Shown piece by piece: positions 7,598 to 15,675 of a stretch of 38,954 nt of DNA. The stretch spans positions 1 through 38,954 of the forward strand of contig JANJWO010000054.1 of NCBI GenBank assembly GCA_024709485.1, given 5' to 3'. The stretch comes from Hydrogenophilaceae bacterium (GTDB lineage Bacteria > Pseudomonadota > Gammaproteobacteria > Burkholderiales > Thiobacillaceae). Every line of letters starts with the position of its first letter. Position 1 is the stretch's first letter. The notes under the pieces were generated by a model. It ran no database searches and had not been told where the DNA came from. It saw only the letters and a list, made by a program, of their open reading frames with translations. The position numbers and the translations under genes were made by a program.

Positions 7598-7895
7598 GGG
7601 TTGGCCGGACAGCCGCTGCGCGCCTTGGCGCGGAGAGGAAAGTCCGGGCTCCGCAGAGCAGGATGCCGGCTAACGGCCGGACGCCGCAAGGCGAGGAACA
7701 GGGCCACAGAGACGAGCCGGTTAAGACCGGGGTGAAACGCGGTAACCTCCATCCGGAGCAACACCAAATAGGCAGGCGATGACGCGGCTCGCCGAGTCTG
7801 CGGGTAGGTGGCTTGAGCCCGCCAGCAATGGCGGGCCTAGAGGAATGGCTGTCATGGGGGCAACCCCTTACAGAACCCGGCTTACAGGCCAACCC
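7598..7895 (+). ncRNA. rnpB: RNase P RNA (type A), compact form lacking P13/P14
   Basis: This is the catalytic RNA of RNase P, which removes 5' leaders from tRNA precursors. The ends pair as P1 (GGGTTGGCC with GGCCAACCC). The conserved core is present: GAGAGGAAAGTCCGGGCTCC (P4 5' strand), CAGAGCAGGATGCC, CCACAGAGAC, CCGGAGCAACACCAAATAGG, TGCGGGTAGG (substrate CCA-binding loop) and CAGAACCCGG (P4 3' strand). P18 is present with an AGCAA-type loop (7825-7847 region). At about 298 nucleotides it is shorter than E. coli M1 RNA (377). The P12 stem is short (CCGGT-TAAG-ACCGG), and GGGTGAAA runs straight into CGCGGTAACCTCC, so the segment that forms P13 and P14 in E. coli is absent. A T-rich stretch follows at 7896-7905. 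Confidence 0.95.
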
Positions 7896-7905
7896 TTTCT
7901 TTTTC

Positions 7906-8044
7906 GTCAAATCAATGAGTTATTCAATTTACCTGTGTATCGTAATGAGGATGCGCGGGTAAGCCTTCGTTTTATAAGCCCAGTGCCGTCTGTGGATAGT
8001 TGCTGTAAGTCTTTGAGCCAACAGGAAATTTTTTCTTTTCCGTA
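7906..8044. other. Low-GC spacer between rnpB and the mra promoter
   Basis: About 140 bases that are clearly richer in A and T than the surrounding genes. The short open frames crossing it on both strands have no ribosome site or recognisable product. A TGTGGATAG at 7991-7999 is one base from a DnaA-box consensus but stands alone. I see no gene here. Confidence 0.6.
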
Positions 8045-8074
8045 TTGACACTCCGGTTTTCTTACCTCTATAGT
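8045..8074 (+). promoter_or_regulatory. Predicted sigma-70 promoter of the dcw operon (Pmra)
   Basis: A perfect TTGACA (8045-8050), 18-base spacer and TATAGT (8069-8074) predict transcription starting near 8081, about 100 bases before mraZ. It is the best match to a consensus promoter that I noticed in the window and sits at the head of the sixteen-gene division cluster. Confidence 0.85.
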
Positions 8075-8107
8075 GGGGATATGTGTCATTTTGTGGATGA
8101 TTGTGGA
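8073..8107 (+). promoter_or_regulatory. MraZ-type operator: four GTG(G) repeats in 10-bp phase
   Basis: GTGGG, GTGTC, GTGGA and GTGGA begin at 8073, 8083, 8093 and 8103, exactly one helical turn apart. The first overlaps the -10 element and the others cover the start of transcription. MraZ is known to bind direct TGGGN-type repeats separated by 5 bases upstream of its own gene, and this arrangement fits autoregulation. Binding has not been shown here. Confidence 0.8.
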
Positions 8108-8178
8108 TTTAAGTCCCTTTCAAGTGCGCAAAATGTAAGTGAACACCCACAAAACAACAGAAGGGGTAAGAGGGGGCA

Positions 8179-8625
8179 ATGTTCCGAGGCGTCAGTACCG
8201 TCAGTCTGGATAGCAAGGGCCGCGTGGTGGTGCCGGCCCGCTATCGCGACGCGCTCTTGGCCATCGCCGGTGGGCGCGTCGTGGTGACGGCCGACCCCGG
8301 CCAGTGCCTGTTGCTCTACCCCCTGCCCGAATGGGAGCCGATCGAAAAGAAGCTCACCGGGCTGTCCGGTTTCAATCCCCAGATCCGCGCCTTGCAGCGC
8401 CTGCTCATCGGCCATGCGCACGAACTCGAGATGGATGGCGCCGGCCGCATTTTGTTGCCGCCGATGCTGCGCCAGTTCGCCGGGCTGGAGAAGAACGTGG
8501 TGTTGGTGGGCCAGGGTGCGAAGCTGGAAATGTGGAACGAGGAGCGCTGGCAGCACGAAGTGGACCAGGCGCTGGCGTTCAACAATGGCCAGATGCCGCC
8601 CGAACTGGAGGGCTTCACTTTGTGA
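8179..8625 (+). CDS. mraZ: Transcriptional regulator MraZ
   Basis: This 148-residue AbrB-fold DNA-binding protein forms a ring-shaped oligomer and regulates the dcw operon. The protein has two copies of the family's DxxxR motif, DSKGR (residues 11-15) and DGAGR (about 85-89), each followed by a VP or LP. Length matches the family. A purine-rich AAGAGGGGGCA stands immediately before the ATG. Its likely operator lies about 75-105 bases upstream. The stop overlaps the GTG start of rsmH as GTGA, giving translational coupling. Confidence 0.97.
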   Translation: MFRGVSTVSLDSKGRVVVPARYRDALLAIAGGRVVVTADPGQCLLLYPLPEWEPIEKKLTGLSGFNPQIRALQRLLIGHAHELEMDGAGRILLPPMLRQFAGLEKNVVLVGQGAKLEMWNEERWQHEVDQALAFNNGQMPPELEGFTL

Positions 8626-9551
8626 CGCAGCACCTGCCGGTATTGGCCAGCGAGGCCATCGAGGCCCTGGCGATCAATCCGGACGGCGTGTATGTGGACT
8701 GCACATTCGGGCGCGGCGGGCATAGCCGGCTGCTGCTGGATGCGTTGTCCGCGCATGGCCGCCTGATCGCGCTCGACCGCGATCCCGACGCGATCGCAGC
8801 AGGGAAAACCATGCCGGATGCGCGGCTTGCGCTGGTGCGCGCGCCCTTCTCGCGTCTGGCCGAGGTGCTGGACGGCCTGGGCGTGGACAAGGTGGACGGC
8901 ATTCTGTTGGATGTTGGCGTGTCCTCGCCGCAGCTGGATGAGGCGGTGCGCGGCTTCAGCTTCCGGCTGGAGGGCCCGCTCGACATGCGCATGGACCCGG
9001 ACAGCGGCATCAGCGCGGCCGACTGGCTGGCGCGCGCGGACGAAGGCGAGATGGCGGAGGTGATCAGGCGTTATGGCGAGGAACGGTTTGCTCGACAGAT
9101 TGCGCACGCGATTGTTGCGGCGCGAAAAGTATCTCCAATCCGTACGACGGGCGAACTTGCGCAGATCGTCGCGGGCGCCGTCTGGAAGCGCGAGCCCGGC
9201 CAGCACCCGGCGACGCGTACCTTTCAGGCTATACGGATTTTCCTCAATCGCGAGCTTGAGGAGTTAGAGACGGTGCTGCCGGTGTGTGTGCAAAGACTCA
9301 AACCCGGCGGCAGGCTGGCAGTGATCAGCTTCCATTCCCTGGAAGACCGCATCGTCAAGCGCTTCATGCGCGACGAGGAGCGCGGCGAGGAATTGCCGCG
9401 CGGTCTGCCGGTGCGCGCCGCGGAGATCGAGCCGGGCCGGCTGCGGCGCGTGGGCAAGGCCATCCATGCCGGCGCGGCGGAAGTGCGGGAGAATCCGCGC
9501 GCGCGCAGCGCGGTATTGCGCGTGGCCGAGCGCAGGGGGCCCGCGAGATGA
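8622..9551 (+). CDS. rsmH: 16S rRNA (cytosine-1402-N4)-methyltransferase RsmH (MraW)
   Basis: This 309-residue SAM-dependent enzyme methylates N4 of C1402 in 16S rRNA, the same nucleotide that RsmI modifies. Motifs are HLPVL at the N-terminus, [11 protein letters not shown] (residues 25-35, SAM loop), [33 protein letters not shown] and the C-terminal [15 protein letters not shown] chose the GTG start at 8622 because it overlaps the mraZ stop and places HLPVL where the family expects it; longer in-frame extensions run through mraZ. It ends by overlapping ftsL as ATGA. Confidence 0.96.
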   Translation: MTQHLPVLASEAIEALAINPDGVYVDCTFGRGGHSRLLLDALSAHGRLIALDRDPDAIAAGKTMPDARLALVRAPFSRLAEVLDGLGVDKVDGILLDVGVSSPQLDEAVRGFSFRLEGPLDMRMDPDSGISAADWLARADEGEMAEVIRRYGEERFARQIAHAIVAARKVSPIRTTGELAQIVAGAVWKREPGQHPATRTFQAIRIFLNRELEELETVLPVCVQRLKPGGRLAVISFHSLEDRIVKRFMRDEERGEELPRGLPVRAAEIEPGRLRRVGKAIHAGAAEVRENPRARSAVLRVAERRGPAR

Positions 9552-9820
9552 AGAAACTGGATTTCATGCTGGCGCTGGCGCTGCTGGCCTGCGCGCTGGC
9601 CGTGGTCAACGCGCAGCATCGCGCGCGCACCGTGTTTGTCGAACTGGAAGCCCTGAAAGGGGAAGCGAGAGACCTGGAAGTGGAGTGGGGCAAGTTGCAG
9701 TTGGAGCAGGGCACGCTGGGAAGCCATGCGCGCGTCGAGGCCCTGGCGAAAAACCAGCTGGGCCTGATTTCCCCGCCGCTCGACAAGGTCTGGCTGCTCG
9801 AAGCCGGAGCCCAGCCATGA
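9548..9820 (+). CDS. ftsL: Cell division protein FtsL
   Basis: This 90-residue bitopic protein of the divisome has a short cytoplasmic end, one membrane helix (about residues 5-22, [14 protein letters not shown]) and a periplasmic coiled-coil region (about 28-65) that in the family binds FtsB and FtsQ. The C-terminal [14 protein letters not shown] resembles other betaproteobacterial FtsL. It overlaps rsmH and ftsI by four bases on each side. ftsB is not in this cluster, as is usual. Identification rests on position, size and topology more than on sequence motifs. Confidence 0.92.
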   Translation: MKKLDFMLALALLACALAVVNAQHRARTVFVELEALKGEARDLEVEWGKLQLEQGTLGSHARVEALAKNQLGLISPPLDKVWLLEAGAQP

Positions 9821-11562
9821 GCGTGAATTATTCGAGCCGGAAGCTGCTGCAGGTGCACATCATGCCCTGGCGCGTGGCGGTGGTGGCTGGCCTGCTGGGC
9901 GGCTGGTTCGCCGCGCTGGGCATCCGCGGCGCCTACCTGCAGGGGCTCAACACCGAATTCCTGCAGGACAAGGGCGATGCCGTGTCCTCGCGCCGGCTCG
10001 CCATTCCGGCCAATCGCGGCATGGTGCTCGACCGCTTCGGCCAGCCGCTGGCGATCAGCACCCCGGTGGAAACGCTGTGGGCCCGTCCTGCCGACACGCA
10101 GGCGCTGAGCCGGCAGGAAATCGGTCGGCTCGCCGCCATTCTCGAGGCGCCGGCCGAGGCGCTGGCGCGCAAGCTGAAAAGCCCGCACAAGGGCGTCATC
10201 GCCATCAATCGCAATCTCAGCCCGGAGCAGGCGGTGAAAATTGCCGCCCTCGGCCTGCCCGGCCTCAAGCTGCAGCGCGAATTCCGCAGGTTCTATCCGG
10301 CGGCGGAGGTGGCCGCGCATGTCGTGGGTTTCACCAATGTCGACGACGTCGGCCAGGAAGGCGTCGAGCTTGCCTACCAGGACTGGCTGGCGGGCAAGGC
10401 CGGCGCGCGCCACGTGCTGCGCGACCGCCGCGGCCACATCGTGCAGGATCTGAGTCCGGTGCGCGGCGCGAAAATGGGCGGCAATCTCGGCCTGTCGCTC
10501 GATCTCAAGCTGCAATACATCGCGCATCGCGAGCTTTCCGCGGCGGTGGAGAAAAACAAGGCCAGGGGCGGCGGCATCGTGGTGCTGGATGCCAAGACCG
10601 GCGAAGTGCTGGCGCTGTCCAACCTGCCGGCGGTCAATCCCAACAACCGCAGGAACTACAACCCCGGCCTCATGCGCAACCGCGCCATCACCGATGTCTT
10701 CGAGCCCGGCTCCACCATCAAGCCGTTCACGGTGGCGGCGGCGCTCGAGCGCGGCCTCGTCAAGCCGGACACCCTGCTGCAACTGCCGAATGACTATGTC
10801 ATCAGCGGCAAGCGCATTACCGACGTGCACTATCGCCCGCAGCTGACCGTGACCGAGGTGCTGCAGAAATCGAGCAACATCGGCGTGGTCAGGATGGCCA
10901 TGCAGATGCGCCCGGAAGAGTTCTGGGACACGCTGCATCGGGCGGGCTTCGGCGAGAAGCCCGGCTCCGGCTTTCCCGGCGAAACCGGCGGCAGGCTGCG
11001 CGACCCGAAAACCTGGAAGCCGCTGGAGCAGGCGACGCAGGCGTTCGGCCACGGGCTCTCGGTCAGCCTGCTGCAGCTGGCGCGCGCCTACATGGCCTTC
11101 GCCAATGACGGCGTGGTGATGCCGCTCACTTTCCTCAAGCGCGAACCGCAGGAGCTCAACGGCGAGCGGGTGCTGTCGGTGCGCGTGGCGCGCCAGGTGC
11201 GCGAGATGATGGAAACCGTGACGCACGAGGGCGGCACCGCGACGCTCGCGCAGATACCGGGCTACCGCGTGGCGGGCAAGACCGGCACCGCCTACAAGCT
11301 GGTCAACGGGCGCTACAGCACCGATACCTATATTTCCTCGTTCGTGGGCCTGGCGCCGGCTTCCGACCCGCGCCTCATCATCGCGGTGATGATCGACGAG
11401 CCGCGCGGCGACGCGCATTACGGCGGCGTGGTGGCGGGGCCGGTGTTCGCGCAGGTGATGGCGGCCTCCTTGCGGCAGCTCGGGGTGTCCCCGGACGCAC
11501 CCGAAGCGCCCGCGACGCGGCTGACCGCGCCGCAGACGAACGACCTGCCGGGGAAGGCCTGA
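9817..11562 (+). CDS. ftsI: Septal peptidoglycan transpeptidase FtsI (PBP3)
   Basis: This 581-residue class B penicillin-binding protein cross-links septal peptidoglycan together with FtsW. There is one N-terminal membrane helix (about residues 18-38), then a non-catalytic dimerisation domain, then the transpeptidase domain with all three active-site motifs: STIK at 299-302 (nucleophile Ser299), SSN at 352-354 and KTG at 488-490. The ATG at 9817 overlaps the ftsL stop, and the frame runs further upstream only through rsmH and ftsL. One base separates its stop from the murE start. Confidence 0.97.
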   Translation: MSVNYSSRKLLQVHIMPWRVAVVAGLLGGWFAALGIRGAYLQGLNTEFLQDKGDAVSSRRLAIPANRGMVLDRFGQPLAISTPVETLWARPADTQALSRQEIGRLAAILEAPAEALARKLKSPHKGVIAINRNLSPEQAVKIAALGLPGLKLQREFRRFYPAAEVAAHVVGFTNVDDVGQEGVELAYQDWLAGKAGARHVLRDRRGHIVQDLSPVRGAKMGGNLGLSLDLKLQYIAHRELSAAVEKNKARGGGIVVLDAKTGEVLALSNLPAVNPNNRRNYNPGLMRNRAITDVFEPGSTIKPFTVAAALERGLVKPDTLLQLPNDYVISGKRITDVHYRPQLTVTEVLQKSSNIGVVRMAMQMRPEEFWDTLHRAGFGEKPGSGFPGETGGRLRDPKTWKPLEQATQAFGHGLSVSLLQLARAYMAFANDGVVMPLTFLKREPQELNGERVLSVRVARQVREMMETVTHEGGTATLAQIPGYRVAGKTGTAYKLVNGRYSTDTYISSFVGLAPASDPRLIIAVMIDEPRGDAHYGGVVAGPVFAQVMAASLRQLGVSPDAPEAPATRLTAPQTNDLPGKA

Positions 11563-11563
11563 G

Positions 11564-13015
11564 ATGCACTGCGCGCGCCTGCCCCAGGCTTCCGCCCTGC
11601 TGCAAAAGCTGGGCGTGCCGCTGACTGCGCTGACCGGCGACAGCCGCCAGGCCGGCCCGGCGCAGGCGTTCGCCGCCTACCCGGGAACGGCGCGCGACGG
11701 CCGCGACTTCATTGCCGAGGCCATCGCCCGGGGCGCGCCGGCCGTGCTCTGGGAAGAGGAGCGCTTTCTGTGGGATCCCGCCTGGCGGGTGCCGAATCTG
11801 GCGGTGGCCGGACTCCGGCAGCGCCTCGGCGAAATCGCGGCCTGCGTGTACGGCGACCCCTCCAGCCGGCTGCGCATGCTCGGCGTGACCGGCACCAACG
11901 GCAAGACTTCGGTCACCCACTGGATTGCGCAGGCCTTGGATTTCCTCGGCACGCCCAGCGTGGTGATCGGCACCCTGGGCAACGGCTTCATCGGCAAGCT
12001 GGAGCCGGCCACGAACACGACGCCGGATGCCGTGCAATTGCAGGCGATGCTGGCGCGCTACGCTCAGGAAGACGCGCGCGCCTGCGCCATGGAAGTGTCC
12101 TCGCACGGCTTGCACCAGGGCCGGGTCAATGGCTGCCGCTTCGACGTGGCGGTGCTGACCAACCTGTCGCGCGACCATCTCGACTATCACGGCAGCATGG
12201 AGGCCTATGCCGCAGCCAAGGCCGGCCTGTTCGCCTGGCCCGGCCTCGGGCATGCCGTGCTCAATCTGGATGACGAGTTCGGCCGCGCGCTGCTGGGGAA
12301 AACCGGCAGCGCAAAAGCCGTCGGCTATGGGCTCCGGGAAGGCGAAGTCATCGCCGAGGCGGTCAGCGAGCGCCGCGAGGGCCTGGCGCTGTCGCTCAAC
12401 ACCGCCTGGGGCCGCGCCGAGCTGGAAACCTCGCTGCTCGGGCGCTTCAACGCCTACAACCTGCTGGCCGCGCTGGCCGTGTTGCTGGTGTCGGATGTTC
12501 CGCTCGAACGGGCCTGCGCCGCGCTGGCGCGGGTGAGGCCGCCGGCCGGGCGCATGCAGACCCTGGGCGGCGGCAAGCGGCCGCTGGTGGTGGTGGATTA
12601 CGCGCACACGCCGGATGCGCTGGAAAAGGTGCTGGCCACGCTGCGCCCGCTCGCCGGCGAGAACCGCGTGCTCTGCGTGTTCGGCTGCGGCGGCAACCGC
12701 GACAAGGGCAAGCGGCCCCTGATGGGGCGCGCCGCTTCGCAGGGCGCGGATCTCATCTATGTCACCAGCGACAATCCGCGCAACGAGGATCCGCTCGCCA
12801 TCATCGCCGACATCCTGCATGGCGTCAGAACCGACACCGCGCACATGCAGCCGGACCGCGCGCAGGCGATTTTCCAGGCGGTGACGGCCGCCGCGCCCGG
12901 CGACATCGTGCTGGTGGCCGGCAAGGGGCACGAGGATTACCAGGAAGTGCAGGGCCGGAAGCTGCCTTTCTCCGATGTGGCAGCGGCAGAACGGGCGCTG
13001 GAGGCGTGGACATGA
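11564..13015 (+). CDS. murE: UDP-MurNAc-tripeptide synthetase MurE (meso-diaminopimelate adding)
   Basis: This 483-residue cytoplasmic Mur ligase adds meso-diaminopimelate to UDP-MurNAc-L-Ala-D-Glu using ATP. The P-loop GTNGKT lies at residues 110-115. The central domain has the SSHGL and NLSRDHLDYH motifs and the AAAKAGLF lysine region. DNPR at 403-406 is the signature of diaminopimelate-specific enzymes, which tells us the peptidoglycan type of the organism. The gene starts one base after ftsI and ends overlapping murF as ATGA. Confidence 0.97.
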   Translation: MHCARLPQASALLQKLGVPLTALTGDSRQAGPAQAFAAYPGTARDGRDFIAEAIARGAPAVLWEEERFLWDPAWRVPNLAVAGLRQRLGEIAACVYGDPSSRLRMLGVTGTNGKTSVTHWIAQALDFLGTPSVVIGTLGNGFIGKLEPATNTTPDAVQLQAMLARYAQEDARACAMEVSSHGLHQGRVNGCRFDVAVLTNLSRDHLDYHGSMEAYAAAKAGLFAWPGLGHAVLNLDDEFGRALLGKTGSAKAVGYGLREGEVIAEAVSERREGLALSLNTAWGRAELETSLLGRFNAYNLLAALAVLLVSDVPLERACAALARVRPPAGRMQTLGGGKRPLVVVDYAHTPDALEKVLATLRPLAGENRVLCVFGCGGNRDKGKRPLMGRAASQGADLIYVTSDNPRNEDPLAIIADILHGVRTDTAHMQPDRAQAIFQAVTAAAPGDIVLVAGKGHEDYQEVQGRKLPFSDVAAAERALEAWT

Positions 13016-14499
13016 GCGACGCGATGATGCGCCTGTCCCAGGCCGCCGCCGCCGTTGCGGGCGAGCTCGCCGGCCAGGACCGCGAGTTTTTCGCGGTGTC
13101 GACCGATACCCGCACCATCAAGGCGGGCGACCTGTTCATCGCGCTCAAGGGCGAAAACTTCGACGGCGCGAGCTTCGCCGAGCAAGCCATCGCGGCCGGC
13201 GCGGCCGGGGTCATGGTGAACGCCGCCGCGCAGTCGAACGCCGCGCCCGCGATCCATGTCGCGGACACCCGGCTCGCCCTGGGCCGGCTCGCCGCGCACT
13301 GGCGCAGCCGCTTCATGATCCCGGTCATCGCGATCACCGGCAGCAACGGCAAGACCACGGTCAAGGAAATGACTGCGGCCATCCTGCGCGCGGCGCTTGC
13401 CTCACAGGCCCCCTCGCCCCAGGCCTCTCCCGCCGGGCGGGAGGGAACGGCTGCTGGGCCCACACCGGTCCCCACCCCAACCCTCCCCACTAGTGGGGAG
13501 GGGGCAAACGCTGAGCCCACACCGATTGATGGGGTGCTGGCGACCGAGGGCAATCTGAACAACGACATCGGCTGCCCGCAGATGATGCTGCGCCTGCGCG
13601 CGTCGCACGCCTATGCCGTGCTCGAGATGGGCATGAACCATCCCGGCGAGATCCGCTACCTCAGCCGTCTCGCCAGCCCGGACGTGGCGCTGGTCAACAA
13701 CGCGCAGTCCGCGCACATCGGCCTCATGGGCTCGGTGCGCGCCATCGCCGAAGCCAAGGGCGAGATTTTCGAAGGCCTGGGCGAGCAAGGCACGGCCGTG
13801 ATCAACGCCGACGATCCCCATGCGGATTACTGGCGCGGCCTCAATGCCGGGCGCCGCGTGCTGAGCTTCGGCCTTGCCGCCGGCGCGGACGTGCGCGGCG
13901 ACTACCGGGCCGGCGCATTCGGCGGCGCGCTGGAGGTGGCCTGTGCCCAGGGCAGCGCCCGCATCGCCTTGCAGGTGCCTGGCGAGCACAACGCGCGCAA
14001 CGCCCTGGCCGCGCTCGCCTGCGCGCTGGCGGTCGGTGTCGAGCTGCCTGTCGCCGCCGCCGCGCTGGCCGGCTTCAGCGGCGTCAAGGGCCGGCTGCAG
14101 CGCGTGCCGGCCTTGCACGGCGGCCTGTTCATCGACGACAGCTACAACGCCAATCCCGAGTCCACGCGCGCCGCGCTCGCCGTGCTCGCCCGCCAGGGCG
14201 GGCACCGGTATTTCGTGCTCGGCAACATGGGCGAGCTGGGCGAGGCGGGGCCGGCCATGCACGCGCAGATCGGCCTGGCGGCGCGCGCGGCCGGGGTCGA
14301 GCGCCTGTTCGGCCTGGGCGACCTCGCGCGCGAGGCGGTCAAGGCCTTCGGCGCGGGCGGCACGCATTACGCGCGCATCGAGGAGCTGCTCGCCGATGTG
14401 GAAAACGCGCTGGCGCCGGATGTGACGGTGCTGGTCAAGGGCTCGCGCGCCATGCAGATGGAGCGCGTCGTGAAAAGTTTGAGTGAAGGAGCGCACTGA
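13012..14499 (+). CDS. murF: UDP-MurNAc-tripeptide:D-Ala-D-Ala ligase MurF, with an in-frame low-complexity insertion
   Basis: This ligase adds D-alanyl-D-alanine to UDP-MurNAc-tripeptide, completing the pentapeptide. The P-loop [11 protein letters not shown] is at residues 110-120, and [18 protein letters not shown] and the C-terminal DDSYNANP motifs are intact. At 495 residues it is about 40 longer than usual. The excess is residues about 131-173, between the P-loop helix and [12 protein letters not shown], a Pro/Gly/Ser-rich stretch ([12 protein letters not shown]... PTLPTSGEG...) encoded by palindromic repeat-like DNA. The frame is kept. I chose the ATG at 13012 overlapping murE; a GTG two codons upstream is possible. 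It overlaps mraY by one base. Confidence 0.96.
   Translation: MSDAMMRLSQAAAAVAGELAGQDREFFAVSTDTRTIKAGDLFIALKGENFDGASFAEQAIAAGAAGVMVNAAAQSNAAPAIHVADTRLALGRLAAHWRSRFMIPVIAITGSNGKTTVKEMTAAILRAALASQAPSPQASPAGREGTAAGPTPVPTPTLPTSGEGANAEPTPIDGVLATEGNLNNDIGCPQMMLRLRASHAYAVLEMGMNHPGEIRYLSRLASPDVALVNNAQSAHIGLMGSVRAIAEAKGEIFEGLGEQGTAVINADDPHADYWRGLNAGRRVLSFGLAAGADVRGDYRAGAFGGALEVACAQGSARIALQVPGEHNARNALAALACALAVGVELPVAAAALAGFSGVKGRLQRVPALHGGLFIDDSYNANPESTRAALAVLARQGGHRYFVLGNMGELGEAGPAMHAQIGLAARAAGVERLFGLGDLAREAVKAFGAGGTHYARIEELLADVENALAPDVTVLVKGSRAMQMERVVKSLSEGAH
13404..13530. repeat. murF: Palindromic repeat-like DNA inserted in frame within murF
   Basis: The segment contains a stem CTCCCGCC/GGCGGGAG near 13426-13443 and a perfect 22-bp palindrome, CCCTCCCCACTAGTGGGGAGGG, near 13481-13502. 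Two 15-base direct copies, GCTGGGCCCACACCG at 13453 and GCTGAGCCCACACCG at 13510, differ at one base, lie 57 bp apart and flank the second palindrome. Its composition resembles intergenic dispersed repeats whose translations give SPxPSPxGREG-like strings. Confidence 0.75.
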
Positions 14500-15584
14500 T
14501 GCTGCTTTGGTTATTCCAGACGCTGGGTCAGGACATCCGCGTCTTCAACGTGTTCACTTATCAGACGCTGCGCGCGGTGATGGCCGTGCTGACGGCGATG
14601 GTGATTTCCTTCGTGATCGGGCCCTGGATGATCGAGCGGCTCAAGATCATGAAATTCGGCCAGGCGGTGCGCGACGACGGCCCGCAAAGCCATCTGGTGA
14701 AAGCCGGCACGCCCACCATGGGCGGCGCGCTGATCCTCACCGCGGTGGCGATCGCCACCCTGCTGTGGATGGATCTGAGCAACAAATATGTCTGGGTGGC
14801 GCTGCTCACCACGCTCGGTTTCGGCATCGTCGGCTGGGTCGACGATTACAAGAAGATCGTGCACAAGAACCCCAAGGGGCTGGTCGCGCGCTGGAAATAC
14901 TTCTGGCAGTCGGTGTTCGGGCTGAGCGCGGCGATCTACCTCGTCACCTCGACCAGTCTGCCGGCGCAGACCGAGCTCATCGTGCCCTTCTTCAAGAACG
15001 TGGTGATTCCGCTCGGGGTCGGGGGGTTCGTGGTGCTGAGCTATTTCGTCATCGTCGGCTCCAGCAACGCGGTCAATCTCACCGACGGCCTCGACGGCCT
15101 CGCCATCCTGCCCACGGTGATGGTGGCCAGCGCGCTGGGCATCTTCGCCTATGTCGCCGGCCATGCCGTGTTCGCCAATTATCTCGGCTTGCCGCACATT
15201 CCCGGCGCCGGCGAACTGGTGGTGTTCTGCGCCGCCATTGCCGGCGCCGGACTGGCTTTCCTGTGGTTCAACGCCTATCCGGCCGAGGTGTTCATGGGCG
15301 ATGTCGGCGCGCTCGCGCTGGGCGCGGCGCTCGGCGTGGTGGCGGTGATCGTGCGCCAGGAGATCGTGCTTTTCATCATGGGCGGCGTGTTCGTGGTGGA
15401 AACCCTGTCGGTGATCATCCAGGTCGCCTCGTTCAAGACCACCGGCAAGCGCGTGTTCCGCATGGCGCCGCTGCACCACCACTACGAGCTCAAGGGCTGG
15501 AAGGAGACGCAGGTGGTGGTGCGCTTCTGGATCATCACCATGATGCTGGTGCTGATCGGGTTGTCGACGTTGAAATTGAGATGA
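14499..15584 (+). CDS. mraY: Phospho-MurNAc-pentapeptide translocase MraY
   Basis: This 361-residue polytopic membrane enzyme transfers phospho-MurNAc-pentapeptide to undecaprenyl phosphate, forming lipid I. About ten membrane helices are visible. The family's acidic residues are in place: Asp115-Asp116 (GWVDDYKK), Asp196 (NLTDGLDG) and Asp268 (FMGDVG), and the LHHHYE loop follows near the C-terminus. The ATG shares its A with the murF stop (TGATG). After the stop comes the first palindromic intergenic element of the cluster. Confidence 0.97.
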   Translation: MLLWLFQTLGQDIRVFNVFTYQTLRAVMAVLTAMVISFVIGPWMIERLKIMKFGQAVRDDGPQSHLVKAGTPTMGGALILTAVAIATLLWMDLSNKYVWVALLTTLGFGIVGWVDDYKKIVHKNPKGLVARWKYFWQSVFGLSAAIYLVTSTSLPAQTELIVPFFKNVVIPLGVGGFVVLSYFVIVGSSNAVNLTDGLDGLAILPTVMVASALGIFAYVAGHAVFANYLGLPHIPGAGELVVFCAAIAGAGLAFLWFNAYPAEVFMGDVGALALGAALGVVAVIVRQEIVLFIMGGVFVVETLSVIIQVASFKTTGKRVFRMAPLHHHYELKGWKETQVVVRFWIITMMLVLIGLSTLKLR

Positions 15585-15594
15585 GAAAAATGGA

Positions 15595-15673
15595 ACGCAG
15601 AGGCAGCAGAGGAAACAGAGGAATGCAAATCGTGCTTTCCGGTTTCCCTCTGTTACCTCTGGTTCCTCTGTGT
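15595..15673. repeat. Palindromic element with 9-bp tandem arms (CAGAGGNNN x3) between mraY and murD
   Basis: The left arm reads CAGAGGCAG, CAGAGGAAA, CAGAGGAAT. The right arm, read in reverse complement, gives CAGAGGAAC, CAGAGGTAA, CAGAGGGAA. The two arms can form a long imperfect hairpin around a loop containing CGTGCTTTCCGGTTT. It fills almost all of the 91-base gap. A related element lies between murB and ddl. Confidence 0.88.
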
Positions 15674-15675
15674 AG

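Noticed and set aside
7907..8089. A 60-residue open frame on the minus strand across the mra promoter region
   Set aside because: No ribosome site, no recognisable product, and it would run through the dcw promoter and MraZ boxes.
7991..8110. TGTGGAT repeats resembling DnaA boxes, suggesting an origin
   Set aside because: None matches the full 9-base consensus, two of the three fall in the MraZ repeat phase, and there is no AT-rich unwinding region or replication gene beside them.
8304..8621. N-terminal extension of rsmH through mraZ
   Set aside because: The extension lies in a shifted frame of mraZ and adds residues that the family does not have; the GTG at 8622 fits length and overlap.
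9364..11418. Long 684-residue frame antisense to ftsL and ftsI
   Set aside because: His/Arg/Ala-rich composition typical of antisense frames in high-GC DNA; the plus strand holds an intact FtsI.
13404..13530. Frameshift or pseudogene reading of murF
   Set aside because: The frame is continuous and all MurF motifs after the insertion are intact.
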